DNA from: Planctomycetota bacterium
Lineage (GTDB): Bacteria > Planctomycetota > Phycisphaerae > Phycisphaerales > Phycisphaeraceae
Assembly: GCA_016350165.1 (NCBI GenBank)
Contig: CP066225.1
Coordinates: 1,984,001-2,048,000, forward strand
Length of the DNA: 64,000 nucleotides
Direction of reading: 5' to 3'
This document shows, piece by piece, positions 1 through 9,500 of the stretch. How positions within the stretch are numbered: the stretch's first letter is position 1; every line of letters begins with the position of its first letter. A program made the position numbers and the translations under genes. The notes beneath the pieces are model-generated. The model made no database searches, was not told where the DNA came from, and saw only the letters and a list, made by a program, of their open reading frames with translations.

Positions 1-419
1 TATTTATAAATGATAAAAATGAGCGTGGCGATTAATTGAATCGGTAAAGACAACCAAATCAAAACCATTCGCCAACCGCCTCTTGGCTTGCATATAGCCA
101 ACCCACCTAAAAAGAAAATAAAACCGGCTGGAAAAACAGCACCAGATATAAGAGTGAGCACTGCATAAATACCTGTTGTGATGACGTATCCGGGGTGAAT
201 GTAACCCACTAATTGCTCTGCGGTATACTTGGTAATTTCATCATAGTGCACTTCTGAATCTAGCCGACTATTGCAGGCTGAACAATGCACATAAGTCCGG
301 CGCACCTGTTCAAGTGGGATCACATAAAACAAATATTTTTGTGTAACCGCAAACTGAACTTTGGCTTGAACATTCTTCGCTTCACAAACAGGGCAATGTA
401 TCTTCACCATTTTATTCAT
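1..419 (-). CDS. Zinc-ribbon membrane protein, paralogue A1 (3' end outside window)
   Basis: This gene is open from an ATG at 419 (a second ATG is at 410) and runs off the left edge with no stop, so about 139 residues are visible. The N-terminus has a CPVC pair and a CSAC pair about 40 residues later, the same spacing as the next three genes. A conserved stretch around YTAEQLVGYIHP follows, then two to three hydrophobic segments separated by a basic GGWR turn. It is the first of four tandem same-strand paralogues. The likely picture is a cytoplasmic zinc ribbon on a small inner-membrane anchor. The function is unknown and I do not recognise a named family. Confidence 0.75.
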   Translation of the reverse strand, partial: MNKMVKIHCPVCEAKNVQAKVQFAVTQKYLFYVIPLEQVRRTYVHCSACNSRLDSEVHYDEITKYTAEQLVGYIHPGYVITTGIYAVLTLISGAVFPAGFIFFLGGLAICKPRGGWRMVLIWLSLPIQLIATLIFIIYK

Positions 420-513
420 TGCGACTATTTTAGATTGTTTCGCACTAACCATTGACTTCTCGGAGCATATGTAACAGAGCAGAACACTTCACGTTTTATC
501 ATGACAAATTAAA

Positions 514-987
514 TCAAGCCAGTAGTAATCTGACTGCCCCAGCAATCGTCATTAAAAATGCGAGCCAAATAATAAACATCCGCCAACCACCACGTTTCCA
601 ATTAAACATGAATGCGAACAATAAAAACGGAATATTTATGAAGACACCAGGCACTGCACCAATAGCTAATAAGCCAATTAAAAACACAAATATCGCGGTT
701 AGAGCCGAAGTAAAACCACCCGTCAACGGATAAATATTCCCTACAAGTTCATCTGCTGGCAATTGAGTCAATGCGTCGTATTTTAAAGCCGTCATGAGTT
801 TGCTTTTACATTGTCCACATTTAACATGTGCACGATTAAACTTGCTAAGTGTAATGCAATACAAAATTCTATTTTCGAAATATTCTCTGTATGGCTCGCC
901 GACAATTTCTCTTGTTTTGCAAACAGGACAGTGAATCAGAATATCATCACCTTGCTCAATATCGATTTTCTTTTGTGTAATAAGCAT
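514..987 (-). CDS. Zinc-ribbon membrane protein, paralogue A2
   Basis: This is a 157-residue paralogue of its neighbours. A CPVC pair near residues 20-23 and a CGQC pair near 57-60 form a predicted four-Cys zinc site. The family signature around LPADELVGNIYPLTGGF follows. Three hydrophobic segments fill residues 90-155, with a basic NWKRGGWR loop between the second and third. Upstream is a G-rich, SD-like stretch (GGCGGC). The gap to the next paralogue downstream is about 95 nt. The four genes may be one transcript or separately expressed duplicates. No catalytic motif is visible, and a scaffold, sensor or assembly role would be a guess. Confidence 0.8.
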   Translation of the reverse strand: MLITQKKIDIEQGDDILIHCPVCKTREIVGEPYREYFENRILYCITLSKFNRAHVKCGQCKSKLMTALKYDALTQLPADELVGNIYPLTGGFTSALTAIFVFLIGLLAIGAVPGVFINIPFLLFAFMFNWKRGGWRMFIIWLAFLMTIAGAVRLLLA

Positions 988-1030
988 TTTGCCGCCAATT
1001 TCTACAGGGTTTAAAACCTGCTATGACTAA

Positions 1031-1501
1031 CTATAAATTCATCAATGGAATATAGCCAAAGAAGTAAAACATAATCCATGTACTGACTTGAATCGCAAGC
1101 GCGATGTATGTCATTTTTAGCCGCCAGCCTTTTCGCCAATAGCATAAGAGCAATGAGATGCCAATGAAGATTGTTCCAATAAAAAGGACTGGACTAATTA
1201 GTAGTGCAAGTAGCGCAAAGCATGCACTTGAAAATCCATTTGCAGGATAAATATCACCAACTAGTTGGTCGGCTGTATAACGATGCAATTTTTCAAAATG
1301 CACACGTGATTTCAAACAGACTTTACATGCGCCACAATTCATTAATGTCTGGCGTTTATGCCCGATCGAAATAAAAAACATATACGTATCTGTAACTATT
1401 TCCAGACGTGGTTTACATAAGACATTTTCTTTGCGACATACAGGACAGTGAATTTCAATGTCTTCGCCTGTATATGTTTCTGTTTTTGTTCCTAAATACA
1501 T
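1031..1501 (-). CDS. Zinc-ribbon membrane protein, paralogue A3
   Basis: This 156-residue protein carries CPVC near residue 19 and CGAC near 56, then the YTADQLVGDIYPANGF signature, then three membrane segments with a basic YWRKGWR turn. It ends 43 nt before paralogue A2 begins. The zinc-ribbon half diverges more between copies than the signature around the first membrane segment, which suggests the ribbon carries the specificity (inference). An SD-like GGATGG precedes the ATG. The function is not recognised. Confidence 0.8.
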   Translation of the reverse strand: MYLGTKTETYTGEDIEIHCPVCRKENVLCKPRLEIVTDTYMFFISIGHKRQTLMNCGACKVCLKSRVHFEKLHRYTADQLVGDIYPANGFSSACFALLALLISPVLFIGTIFIGISLLLCYWRKGWRLKMTYIALAIQVSTWIMFYFFGYIPLMNL

Positions 1502-1595
1502 TTTGCCATCCGGAAATTAATATTCATTTATGTGATCAAGTATGTATACATTACAAATGATCTATGATGTGGGGTTAAAAAAACTTTTAAAGAAA

Positions 1596-2066
1596 CTATG
1601 AATTAGGAGCTGTGATTTGCACACCTATCATCATCATAAAGTAAACAAACTGAATTGCTATAGCAATAAGCGTAACAACACGTTGCCAACCACTTCGGTT
1701 GTAGTTAATCGCGAGTGAAGCAAGAACAGGCAGTAATCCAACTATTGGCAAAAAAGAAAGAGCAAGTGCGAAGATCGCAAGGACGCCGCCAGCAAATCCA
1801 TTTTCACGTATAAGGAAAGGGGCTAACTCATCAGCTGTATAAGCGGGTAGTTCATCGATCGACATTTTCGAGATCATTTTGCCGTTGCATTTGCTACATT
1901 TAACGAAGGGGGTTTGTTTACCGCCTATTGTCACTACAATAAGCCATTTAACTTTTTCTACATAGACGAAAGGATATCCATCGACATTATTTGTTTTACA
2001 AAGCGGACAGTGAATTTCAATAGATTCGTCGTATTCATGCTGAGTTTTAATTTTAGTGCCGTACAT
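1596..2066 (-). CDS. Zinc-ribbon membrane protein, paralogue A4
   Basis: This is the promoter-proximal copy of the four-gene array and has 156 residues. Cys pairs at residues 20/23 (CPLC) and 57/60 (CSKC) form the predicted zinc ribbon. YTADELAPFLIRENGF is this copy's version of the family signature. Hydrophobic segments cover residues 90-150 around a basic NYNRSGWQR turn. The start is well supported: GGAGG lies 7 nt before the ATG. It follows the DUF2585 gene on the same strand after a 38 nt gap, so it could be read through from that operon. The function is unknown. Confidence 0.82.
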   Translation of the reverse strand: MYGTKIKTQHEYDESIEIHCPLCKTNNVDGYPFVYVEKVKWLIVVTIGGKQTPFVKCSKCNGKMISKMSIDELPAYTADELAPFLIRENGFAGGVLAIFALALSFLPIVGLLPVLASLAINYNRSGWQRVVTLIAIAIQFVYFMMMIGVQITAPNS

Positions 2067-2104
2067 ACAAATGCCTCCGAGAATCGTTTTGAGTTATGTA
2101 CTTA

Positions 2105-2701
2105 TCAACCACCCTGTTGCCATTGGGTGAGACTATCCATGGGATAGATGAGGGCGATGACATTGAGGGTGAGGTTATCGCGGATGAAGTAGAGCATGGC
2201 AAGTTCGATGATGATGAAGATGATGAGCGTCTTTTTCCAGCCTAAAAGATAGGCGATCCAGAAACCAAGGCCACATGCGAGCAGATCGCCGAGTGAGTTG
2301 ACTACGGTGTCGCCGGTGTACCCTTGTGCGATAGTTTGGCGGTAGCGGTCAATGACGATGGGTGAATTTTCGAGTACTTCCCATGCGGCTTCAATTGTGA
2401 TAGCTGCAAGGAAGAGCCAGCGTTTACCGATTTTGATGCCGGGGATTTTATTGATGGGACTAAGCGCCCAATAGAAGATGAAGCCGTGAAGAACGTGAGA
2501 TAATGAGTACCAATCAAAGAGGTGTTGTGAATTATGTTCGGAGTTGACTGCGCCACCCCAAAGGCGAGGTTGGCCACATGCGCACCACCAGAGTCTACCC
2601 ATGTATTTCATTGCACCGACCATACCGCCGACAACGAGAAGGAAGACGAATGAGTAGATAGCCCAAAGCCACATTCTGATTGATGTTTTGATCAAACCCA
2701 T
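2105..2701 (-). CDS. DUF2585 (UPF0314) family membrane protein
   Basis: The 198-residue protein matches the DUF2585/UPF0314 family by its pattern: an N-terminal membrane segment, then WWCACGQPRLW, a polar region with HNSQHLFDWYSLSHVLHG, WEVLENSPIVIDRYR, and GDTVVNSLGDL before the C-terminal membrane helices. The conserved His, Glu and Asp residues inside membrane-adjacent segments recall a membrane enzyme, but no activity is established for the family. The start at 2701 lies 9 nt after the stop of the DUF1294 gene, so the two are very probably co-transcribed. A -10-like TAGAAT overlaps that stop, but I do not count it as a promoter. Confidence 0.82.
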   Translation of the reverse strand: MGLIKTSIRMWLWAIYSFVFLLVVGGMVGAMKYMGRLWWCACGQPRLWGGAVNSEHNSQHLFDWYSLSHVLHGFIFYWALSPINKIPGIKIGKRWLFLAAITIEAAWEVLENSPIVIDRYRQTIAQGYTGDTVVNSLGDLLACGLGFWIAYLLGWKKTLIIFIIIELAMLYFIRDNLTLNVIALIYPMDSLTQWQQGG

Positions 2702-2710
2702 GTGGGTATT

Positions 2711-3034
2711 CTACATGAGATGAGAGATCAAGTAAGCGATGATGGTGAAAAGAGCAATATAAAGTAATGAGCCGAGTATGAAGATGAGGATTGCGCGCCA
2801 TTTGAATGACCATTTTCTGGTTTTATGCCGCCAAATGAACATACCAAGGGCGCTGCCGAGAGGTGCGAAAAACATGTATTTATGCAGTGTTTTTTCGCTA
2901 ATACGTTCAGAATGAGATTTATTTGCGTCACGAACAGCTCGCCACTTGTCATAGCCATAGGTAAAGAATGCGATCAAATTGATGATGAACAAGATCGCGA
3001 TAAGTGTAATGTAAATGTACCAACGGGTTGGCAT
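2711..3034 (-). CDS. DUF1294 family small membrane protein
   Basis: The 107-residue protein has an N-terminal membrane helix, the YGYDKWRA motif, a cytoplasmic stretch with RISEKTLHKY, a second membrane-associated segment, FIWRHKTRKWSF, and a C-terminal helix. The DKxxA, E-T-L-H and RHKTRK elements in this order are the DUF1294 signature. Its biochemical role is unknown. There is no Shine-Dalgarno sequence. Instead TATCAT sits 6 nt before the ATG, which predicts a leaderless transcript that also covers the DUF2585 gene. Confidence 0.83.
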   Translation of the reverse strand: MPTRWYIYITLIAILFIINLIAFFTYGYDKWRAVRDANKSHSERISEKTLHKYMFFAPLGSALGMFIWRHKTRKWSFKWRAILIFILGSLLYIALFTIIAYLISHLM

Positions 3035-3040
3035 CTATTT

Positions 3041-3046
3041 ATGATA
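3041..3046 (-). promoter_or_regulatory. -10 box of a predicted leaderless promoter (DUF1294)
   Basis: TATCAT on the minus strand is followed by 6 nt and then the ATG at 3034, so the mRNA would start at or next to the A of ATG. No SD is present and no convincing -35 is seen. Confidence 0.5.
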
Positions 3047-3060
3047 GTTGAGGATGGGCG

Positions 3061-3116
3061 CAAAAGAAAACGCTTTTGTGTGTTGTGAGGGCTGTTCACA
3101 CAAAAGCGTTTTTTTT
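3061..3116 (-). terminator. Intrinsic terminator after GH38 mannosidase
   Basis: A perfect 16-bp stem (3067-3082 with 3097-3112) encloses a 14-nt loop. T-rich tails lie on both strands, so it ends the mannosidase transcript and could also act on plus-strand transcription. Confidence 0.85.
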
Positions 3117-3130
3117 TTAATTATTGTGGT

Positions 3131-6100
3131 TTATTTGAAAATAATGGATTTGATTTCGAATGGGTTTAGTTCGATATCGAGTTTACCATCGACGAGAGTG
3201 AGTGGTTCGAGTTTATCTTCGAGAACATTACAGAGCCACGCTTTGGTGACAGGGAGTGCAACGTTGATCGTGCTTGAACGCTTGCCTCCGGCTGCTTCAT
3301 AGAGACGCATGGCAAAACCGTCATCATCTTCGGCTGGTTTGATGGTGTCGATGACTACGAATGGGTCGGATGAGTTGAAGAGGGATTGTGATTCTGAGTT
3401 TGATGCGCCCTTGGCCCATGTGACGGGTGAGTTGAAAAGTGCTGCGTATTTAGGGGTTTTCGCATCGCGCCATGAACCGGCGTGCGGCATGACGGCGTAG
3501 CTGAATTGATGTACGCCGCGGTCAGCAGTCGCATCTGGGTAGCCGGTTGCGCGGAGGAGGCTGATGCCCATAACACCGTTGCGAACGAGGTATCCGTATT
3601 TGCAGTCACTGAATAGAGAGACGCCGTAGCCGTCTTCGGAGAGGTCGACCCAACGATGGCCGGGACACTCGAAGTGAGCAGTGTCTGTGATCGTGTTGGT
3701 GTGGGTTGTGCGTGTTGCGACGCCGAACTGCATTTCGTAGGTTGCTGTGTCTGAGAGAACATCAACGGGGAACTCAGCTTTGAGCATACGACAATCTTCA
3801 CGCCAATCGACGGTAGTGTCGAATGTGAGATGCTTTGCGTCTGCGTCGATTGTAATGTTTTGCGCAATGGAACTGTCGTTTCCGAAAGCGTAAGTGAGGG
3901 TGAGGCCTTGACGCAAATCGGACTGTGTTTTCAGTGGTTTTATGCTGTCCGCCTGAACGAGGTCTTCACCTGATTCGAGGAGAGATGGGTCAACGTCCCA
4001 TGCGCTCCAGATGGTTGGGTTGTCATTGTAGAGACGTAGACGATTGCCGGGGGCGGTGAGTGACTCGCGGTTGGTTTGCTTGTCGCTGAGGCTCACGAGT
4101 TGGCCTGAAGCAGCGAAGGTTGCGCGGATGTGTTTGTTTTCAAGCACATATTGATCGTTTGCTTGAGTGAGCGTTGGGGTGTCATCGGTGGAAGTAATTT
4201 TGCCTGAGCCGTAGGAAGGTGCTTCGATGAAAACGAGTTTCCCGTCTCCGTTTTCGGTGACTTCTGTACGATCGTAGCCAATGGTGTTGATTGGTGTTTG
4301 TACGTCTGAACCGTCGAGCCAAGCTGTTGCGAAATCTTGTGATAATGTTGTTGCATCATCGCACACATCTTGCAGTTCTTTATTGGTGCGTACATAGACT
4401 TCTTTAATTGAAGAGCCGGGGAGGATGTCGTGGAACTGGTTGACGAGAACGAGTTTCCAAAGCTCATCGAGTTTGGCTTTATCGTTTTTATCAGAAATTA
4501 CAGATAAAAACTCTGCATCGTGAAGCGCGTTTTCTGATTTGCGGTTGAGTTTTTTCGTAAGGCTGTGGGTCGTGAACGTGCCGCGATGGATTTCGAGGTA
4601 GAGTTCGCCAACGGTTGTGGGGATGTCGCGCGTGTTGTTTTCGAGACGTTCGAAGAAGTCTTGCGGTGAGCGGTATGTGACGCGCGGCACGCCTTGCAGA
4701 TCTTTGCACCGTCTGAGTGTTTCAAGCATTGGGAGCGTTGGACCGCCACCGCCATCACCGTGACCGAAGACGTAGTATGCATCTAAGCCACGATCGGAAT
4801 CTTTATAGTTAGAGACGTGATAGCGCATCTCTTTAATGGTTGCGACTGAGTTGTATGTGTCGGATGGTGGGAAGTGCGTGAGGATGGAGGTGCCGTCGAT
4901 GCCCTGCCAATTGAAGGTGTGATGGAGTGGTGAGGTAAAGCGGTTCCATGAGAGTTTTTGAGTGAGGAAATAGTTGATGCCTGAGAGCGCCATGATCTGC
5001 GGCAACTGCCCGTTGTAACCGAAAACGTCGGGTACCCAATAAACGGATGCGCGACTACCAAGTTTTGATTCATGGTAACGCTGGCCGAAAAGAAACTGAC
5101 GACAAAGTGATTCACCTGATGGGAGGTTACAGTCAGGTTCAACCCATGCACCGCCAACTGGTTGCCATTGACCTGTTTTAATTTTTTCCTGAATGCGTGC
5201 AAAAAGGTCAGGGTTGAGCTTTTCGACGATGTCGTATTGATAAGCTTGCGAGCAAGTGAACATGTACTCGGGGTAACGGTCCATGTAGTTGACGGCAGTG
5301 CTGAAGGAACGCTGACATTTACGATGCGTTTCTTCGATCGGCCAAAGCCAAGCAGTATCGATATGACAGTGGCCGATGGCGGACATTTCGTGAGCGATGC
5401 CGCCGTTGCGGTTTTGGAGTAATTCTTCAAGAATCATGTTGGCTTCATGCCACGTCTTGCGATCGTCTGCTTTATAAATGTTACAAATATGATTGAGGTC
5501 ATAGAAGAGTTTGCCAAACCATGCAGGGTCTGACACGTTTTTGATTGCTTCGCCGTCTTTAACATCTTCGGGTGCAAGATCTTTAATAAGCTGACGCAGC
5601 ACGTTGTAGTTGTGGTAAAGATCCCATGCGAGCTGATCGTATTGAGCGAGTTCACATTCTTCGAGCCAATAAGGGCTACGAAGACCGGTACTGGTTTGAT
5701 TACCACCTGCAAGATATTCGTCGCCGAACATACCGTTGCATGCGACTTCGATCATGAGATCAAGCGTTTGAGCTTCGGATACTGAATCGAAAATCATTGC
5801 TTCTTTGCGGCATGGATCGTCGAAGAGTGCTTTACTGTTGAGGCCTTGAATGGAGCGGCCGTTGATCCAGAGAAGCGCCTCTGAGTTTGAACTCCAGATG
5901 AAGTCGGCGCGATTGCCAACCCATGACTCTGGGATTTGGAATTGGACTTTGAACCAGAAGGTTGCCCAGGTTGGGCCGAGGGATTCACCCAGTGAAGCGG
6001 GACGGTAGGTGAGCTGAGTTGCTTGATCATGAGAGATACGATCAACGGGGCCTGCAAATTCGATTGAAGTTGCAGCAATTTTTTCAGGGTAATTTTTTGC

Positions 6101-6202
6101 CTGAAGTCGATCGCCTAGTTGTTGAATACGATCGAGGGTGTAACGGGGATAGCGTCCCATGACGCTGAAAGGGGCGGTCGTGCGGGAGGAATTGGATGTC
6201 AT
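3131..6202 (-). CDS. GH38 alpha-mannosidase
   Basis: This 1023-residue protein has the full alpha-mannosidase layout: an N-terminal beta region (about 1-250), the GH38 catalytic barrel starting at GHCHIDTAWLWP near residue 280, the nucleophile Asp at residue 392 in VPDVFGYNGQLP, the middle three-helix domain, and C-terminal beta domains. The HxD pair binds the catalytic zinc in this family. It should remove alpha-linked mannose from glycans. No signal peptide is seen, so it probably works in the cytoplasm on imported oligosaccharide. It is divergent from the GH2 gene across 389 nt, which suggests shared control. The SD is weak (GGTAG). The reading matches class II mannosidases of the YbgG/ManA type; exact linkage preference cannot be read. 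Confidence 0.93.
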   Translation of the reverse strand: MTSNSSRTTAPFSVMGRYPRYTLDRIQQLGDRLQAKNYPEKIAATSIEFAGPVDRISHDQATQLTYRPASLGESLGPTWATFWFKVQFQIPESWVGNRADFIWSSNSEALLWINGRSIQGLNSKALFDDPCRKEAMIFDSVSEAQTLDLMIEVACNGMFGDEYLAGGNQTSTGLRSPYWLEECELAQYDQLAWDLYHNYNVLRQLIKDLAPEDVKDGEAIKNVSDPAWFGKLFYDLNHICNIYKADDRKTWHEANMILEELLQNRNGGIAHEMSAIGHCHIDTAWLWPIEETHRKCQRSFSTAVNYMDRYPEYMFTCSQAYQYDIVEKLNPDLFARIQEKIKTGQWQPVGGAWVEPDCNLPSGESLCRQFLFGQRYHESKLGSRASVYWVPDVFGYNGQLPQIMALSGINYFLTQKLSWNRFTSPLHHTFNWQGIDGTSILTHFPPSDTYNSVATIKEMRYHVSNYKDSDRGLDAYYVFGHGDGGGGPTLPMLETLRRCKDLQGVPRVTYRSPQDFFERLENNTRDIPTTVGELYLEIHRGTFTTHSLTKKLNRKSENALHDAEFLSVISDKNDKAKLDELWKLVLVNQFHDILPGSSIKEVYVRTNKELQDVCDDATTLSQDFATAWLDGSDVQTPINTIGYDRTEVTENGDGKLVFIEAPSYGSGKITSTDDTPTLTQANDQYVLENKHIRATFAASGQLVSLSDKQTNRESLTAPGNRLRLYNDNPTIWSAWDVDPSLLESGEDLVQADSIKPLKTQSDLRQGLTLTYAFGNDSSIAQNITIDADAKHLTFDTTVDWREDCRMLKAEFPVDVLSDTATYEMQFGVATRTTHTNTITDTAHFECPGHRWVDLSEDGYGVSLFSDCKYGYLVRNGVMGISLLRATGYPDATADRGVHQFSYAVMPHAGSWRDAKTPKYAALFNSPVTWAKGASNSESQSLFNSSDPFVVIDTIKPAEDDDGFAMRLYEAAGGKRSSTINVALPVTKAWLCNVLEDKLEPLTLVDGKLDIELNPFEIKSIIFK

Positions 6203-6591
6203 TAGAAACTACCAATCGAGTTTATAAATACTGATAATACAAATAGTTTGAACATATTGGCGGTACGACACAGGCGGGTGTCAAGTCAGTATCATTGGCG
6301 AACATTAGCATAAAGCGTGTGAGTGGACAATAGTGCAGAAAGAGGTTTAGGATTAAAAGGTTAAACTGCGAAGAGTAAGAAAATCTGAATTATTTGTGGG
6401 TGAGAGTATTATTTGCTGCAAATCGCGGATTATAGAATATAATGCCGTACAACAGTATGACTTGACATGTTCGTAACTGTAACCAGCCAGCCGCGTTGTG
6501 AAGATAAAAAAGCAAGGGCGGCCATTCGAATACACGAAGTGATGTGATGAAAGATCCCAGAGCATTTCGTGTACCAACGATTGGAAGAAAT
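6203..6591. other. Divergent regulatory region between GH38 and GH2 genes
   Basis: This AT-rich gap of 389 nt must hold the promoters of both hydrolases. An in-frame ATG at 6544 exists upstream of the chosen GH2 start but lacks an SD. No clear operator palindrome is seen. Confidence 0.4.
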
Positions 6592-9500
6592 ATGTCGACC
6601 AGTACTGTTAGCACGTCCGAGGCGGCGATTGTATTTGCGCCTCAAGAGGGATTGGTAAAATTACCAGAACAACCATATCGACGCGAAATGTGCCTGAATG
6701 GAAGGTGGCAGTTTCAATCTGTCGCATTGCCTGAGGGTTGGGTTGCACGTCAGGGTATTGCGCCTGAGTTATGCGAAGTTGATCAGGGTGGTTGGGAATC
6801 AACACAGATTAAAATTCCGTCGCCTTGGAATGTGAATGTTTTTGCAAAATCTGATGGGCCGGACAATCGCACGTACCCGAGCTATCCTGCTGAATGGGAA
6901 GAAGTGGAAATGGCTTGGATGCAACGCGAGTTTGTTGTACCTGAGGATTGGGCTGGGCAAAAACTGTTTGTGCATTTCGAAGCGGTATGCGGCTTTGCTG
7001 AAGTTTATGTGAATGATCAAAAGGTTGGCGAACATTTCGATCTATTCTTACCGTTTGATTGTGATGTGACTGAACAGATCAAAGTTGGCGAAACTAATAC
7101 ACTGCGAGTTGGCGTGCGTAGTCCGCGTATGTTTGAAGATGCTACTTCATGTGGGCATCGTCCGTTCCCGGGTGGCTCAATGTGGGCACAAGAAATCGCA
7201 GGCATTTGGCAAGACGTTTATCTGCATGCTTTCTCACCGGTGCGTGTTTCTGATGTCTTCGTAAAACCACTTGTTTCTAAGGGTCAATTGGAACTTGAAA
7301 TTGAAGTAACCAATGACACTGACAAGCAGGTTAACGTTACGATTGATGGTCTTGTAAAAGCATGGTTGAACCTTGCAGATGATAGTCGCGAGACTGGCGC
7401 AGCGCCTAACTGGGCGTTAGGTGACGATGCGTTGAGTTTTGATCAGGCATCTGTTTCTGTTGAAGCAAATGCAACAGTGTCTATCACTGTTGAGACTGCA
7501 GTAAAAGATGAATTGCTGTTTTGGACACCTGATACGCCAAACCTTTATGCATTACTGCTTGATGTGCAGATTGATGATAAACTGGCTGACCGAAAATATG
7601 AACGATTTGGTTGGCGTGAGTGGACGATTGAAGGTAACAAACATTTATTGAATGGGAAGCCTTATGAATTGAAGGGCGACTCGTGGCATTGCCTCGGTGT
7701 GACACAGATGACACGCCGCTATCCTTGGGCATGGTACACAGCCATTAAAGAAGCTAACGGCAACGCTGCACGTCCACATGCTCAAATCTATCCACGCTTC
7801 TTCATGGAAGTCGCTGATGAAATGGGAATCGCGATTCTTTCAGAGACTGCGAACTGGGCGAGTGATGGCGGACCTAAGTTTGACACAGAAGTTTACTGGG
7901 AAAGAAGTGCTGAACACCTGCGTGGCTTGGTAAAACGTGATCGCAATCATGCTTCAGTTTATGGTTGGAGTACATGTAACGAAAACCGTCCGGTGATCGT
8001 TCACGTGATGCGACAAGCTGATTTGTTACCACGTCAGATTAAAGAATGGTACCGTTGGGCTGAGATCGTTCGCGAGCTTGATCCGACAAGGCCTTGGATT
8101 ACCGGCGACGGTGAAGAGGATGGTGAAGGCGCATTCAGTGCGACAGTTGGTCACTACGGTGATGACAACATGATGAGCAAATGGGCGGACTGCGGCAAGC
8201 CTTGGGGGATCGGCGAACATAGCATGGCTTACTACGGGACGCCTTCACAAGTTTCAAAATTCAATGGTTTGCGTGCATATGAATCGATGCAAGGCCGAAT
8301 GGAAGGCCTTGCTGTTGAAGTCTATGACTTGATTAGAATGCAGCGTAAACGTGATGCGTCCTATGTTTCTGTGTTTAATCTCGCATGGTATTCACTGCAA
8401 CCATTGCCGCTTGGGATGGATGACACATCACATGCACCAACACTTGAAGACGGTGTGCACTTTGCAGATTATGTTGAGAACAAGCCGGGCTATCAGCCCG
8501 AACGTCTCGGCCCTTACAGTGCAACTTTGAATCCTGGTTACGATCCGAACTTACCACTGTTCAAGCCGTGGCCGATGTGGGAAGCAATTCGTGATGCAAA
8601 TGCTGATGGCGGCCCTGCTGAAAGTCAGTGGAAAAATGCACCTGAACCTGCAGCACTTCCAGAATATCCAGATGTTGAGATGAAGCCGGTTGAAGTTTTA
8701 AGCAACGGCGAATCCAGCCTGAATAGCGAATTGAATATGCTTGGCATTACGCCAGTAGAAGTAGGCATGGGTCACCACTTGATCATCGATGGCCAATCAA
8801 CTCCTGAAACAAATCTTGCTGCAGCACGCGTCAGAATTATCCTCGAAGAAGGCGGCACTGTCTTTGTTTGGTCACCAATTCCTGAAGCTTTAGACACGAT
8901 CAACAAAATCTTGCCGACACCAATGGAACTGACCAATCGTGAAGCAACTTCATTCCTCACACATGAAAGCTCTTCGACACTCGGCCAACTTACACATGCT
9001 GATGTTTACTTCTGCGAAGTACAAAAAGATTCAGCGATGAAACATGGCATTGCAGGTGATTTCGCAGAACGAGGCAAGGTTCTAATCAGCGCATGTAACA
9101 CTGATTGGCCTCGCTGGAACAAAGTCTCTGAAACGATCAAAGCAAGTTCAGTTTTACGCAGCGAACACGAAGCAAAAGAATCAGGGCATGTTCTCGTTGA
9201 ACTCGAATCAGGTAAAGGCAAGATCGTTGCTTGTTCACTCTGCAACATCACTTCAACTGAACAAGGCACGAGTGTCCTACGAACAATCTTCACAAACATC
9301 GGCATCAAATCCGATCAAAGCAAAATCCTTGCTGAAGGTAGCGCGTTCGATACGAATGGCCGACTCCGCCGAGCAATCGTCGCTGGTGGATTCGGTGGTG
9401 CAACCATGCGTGCTGCATCGCAAGGTGAATGGGTCCCCGAAACATCCATACGACCTGTCGACAAAATGCCAGCCGGTGAACATACATGGTTCAAATCCAA

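Noticed and set aside
2692-2711. TAGAAT 6 nt before the DUF2585 start as another leaderless promoter
   Set aside because: It overlaps the stop codon of the DUF1294 gene and the two genes are 9 nt apart, so co-transcription is simpler.
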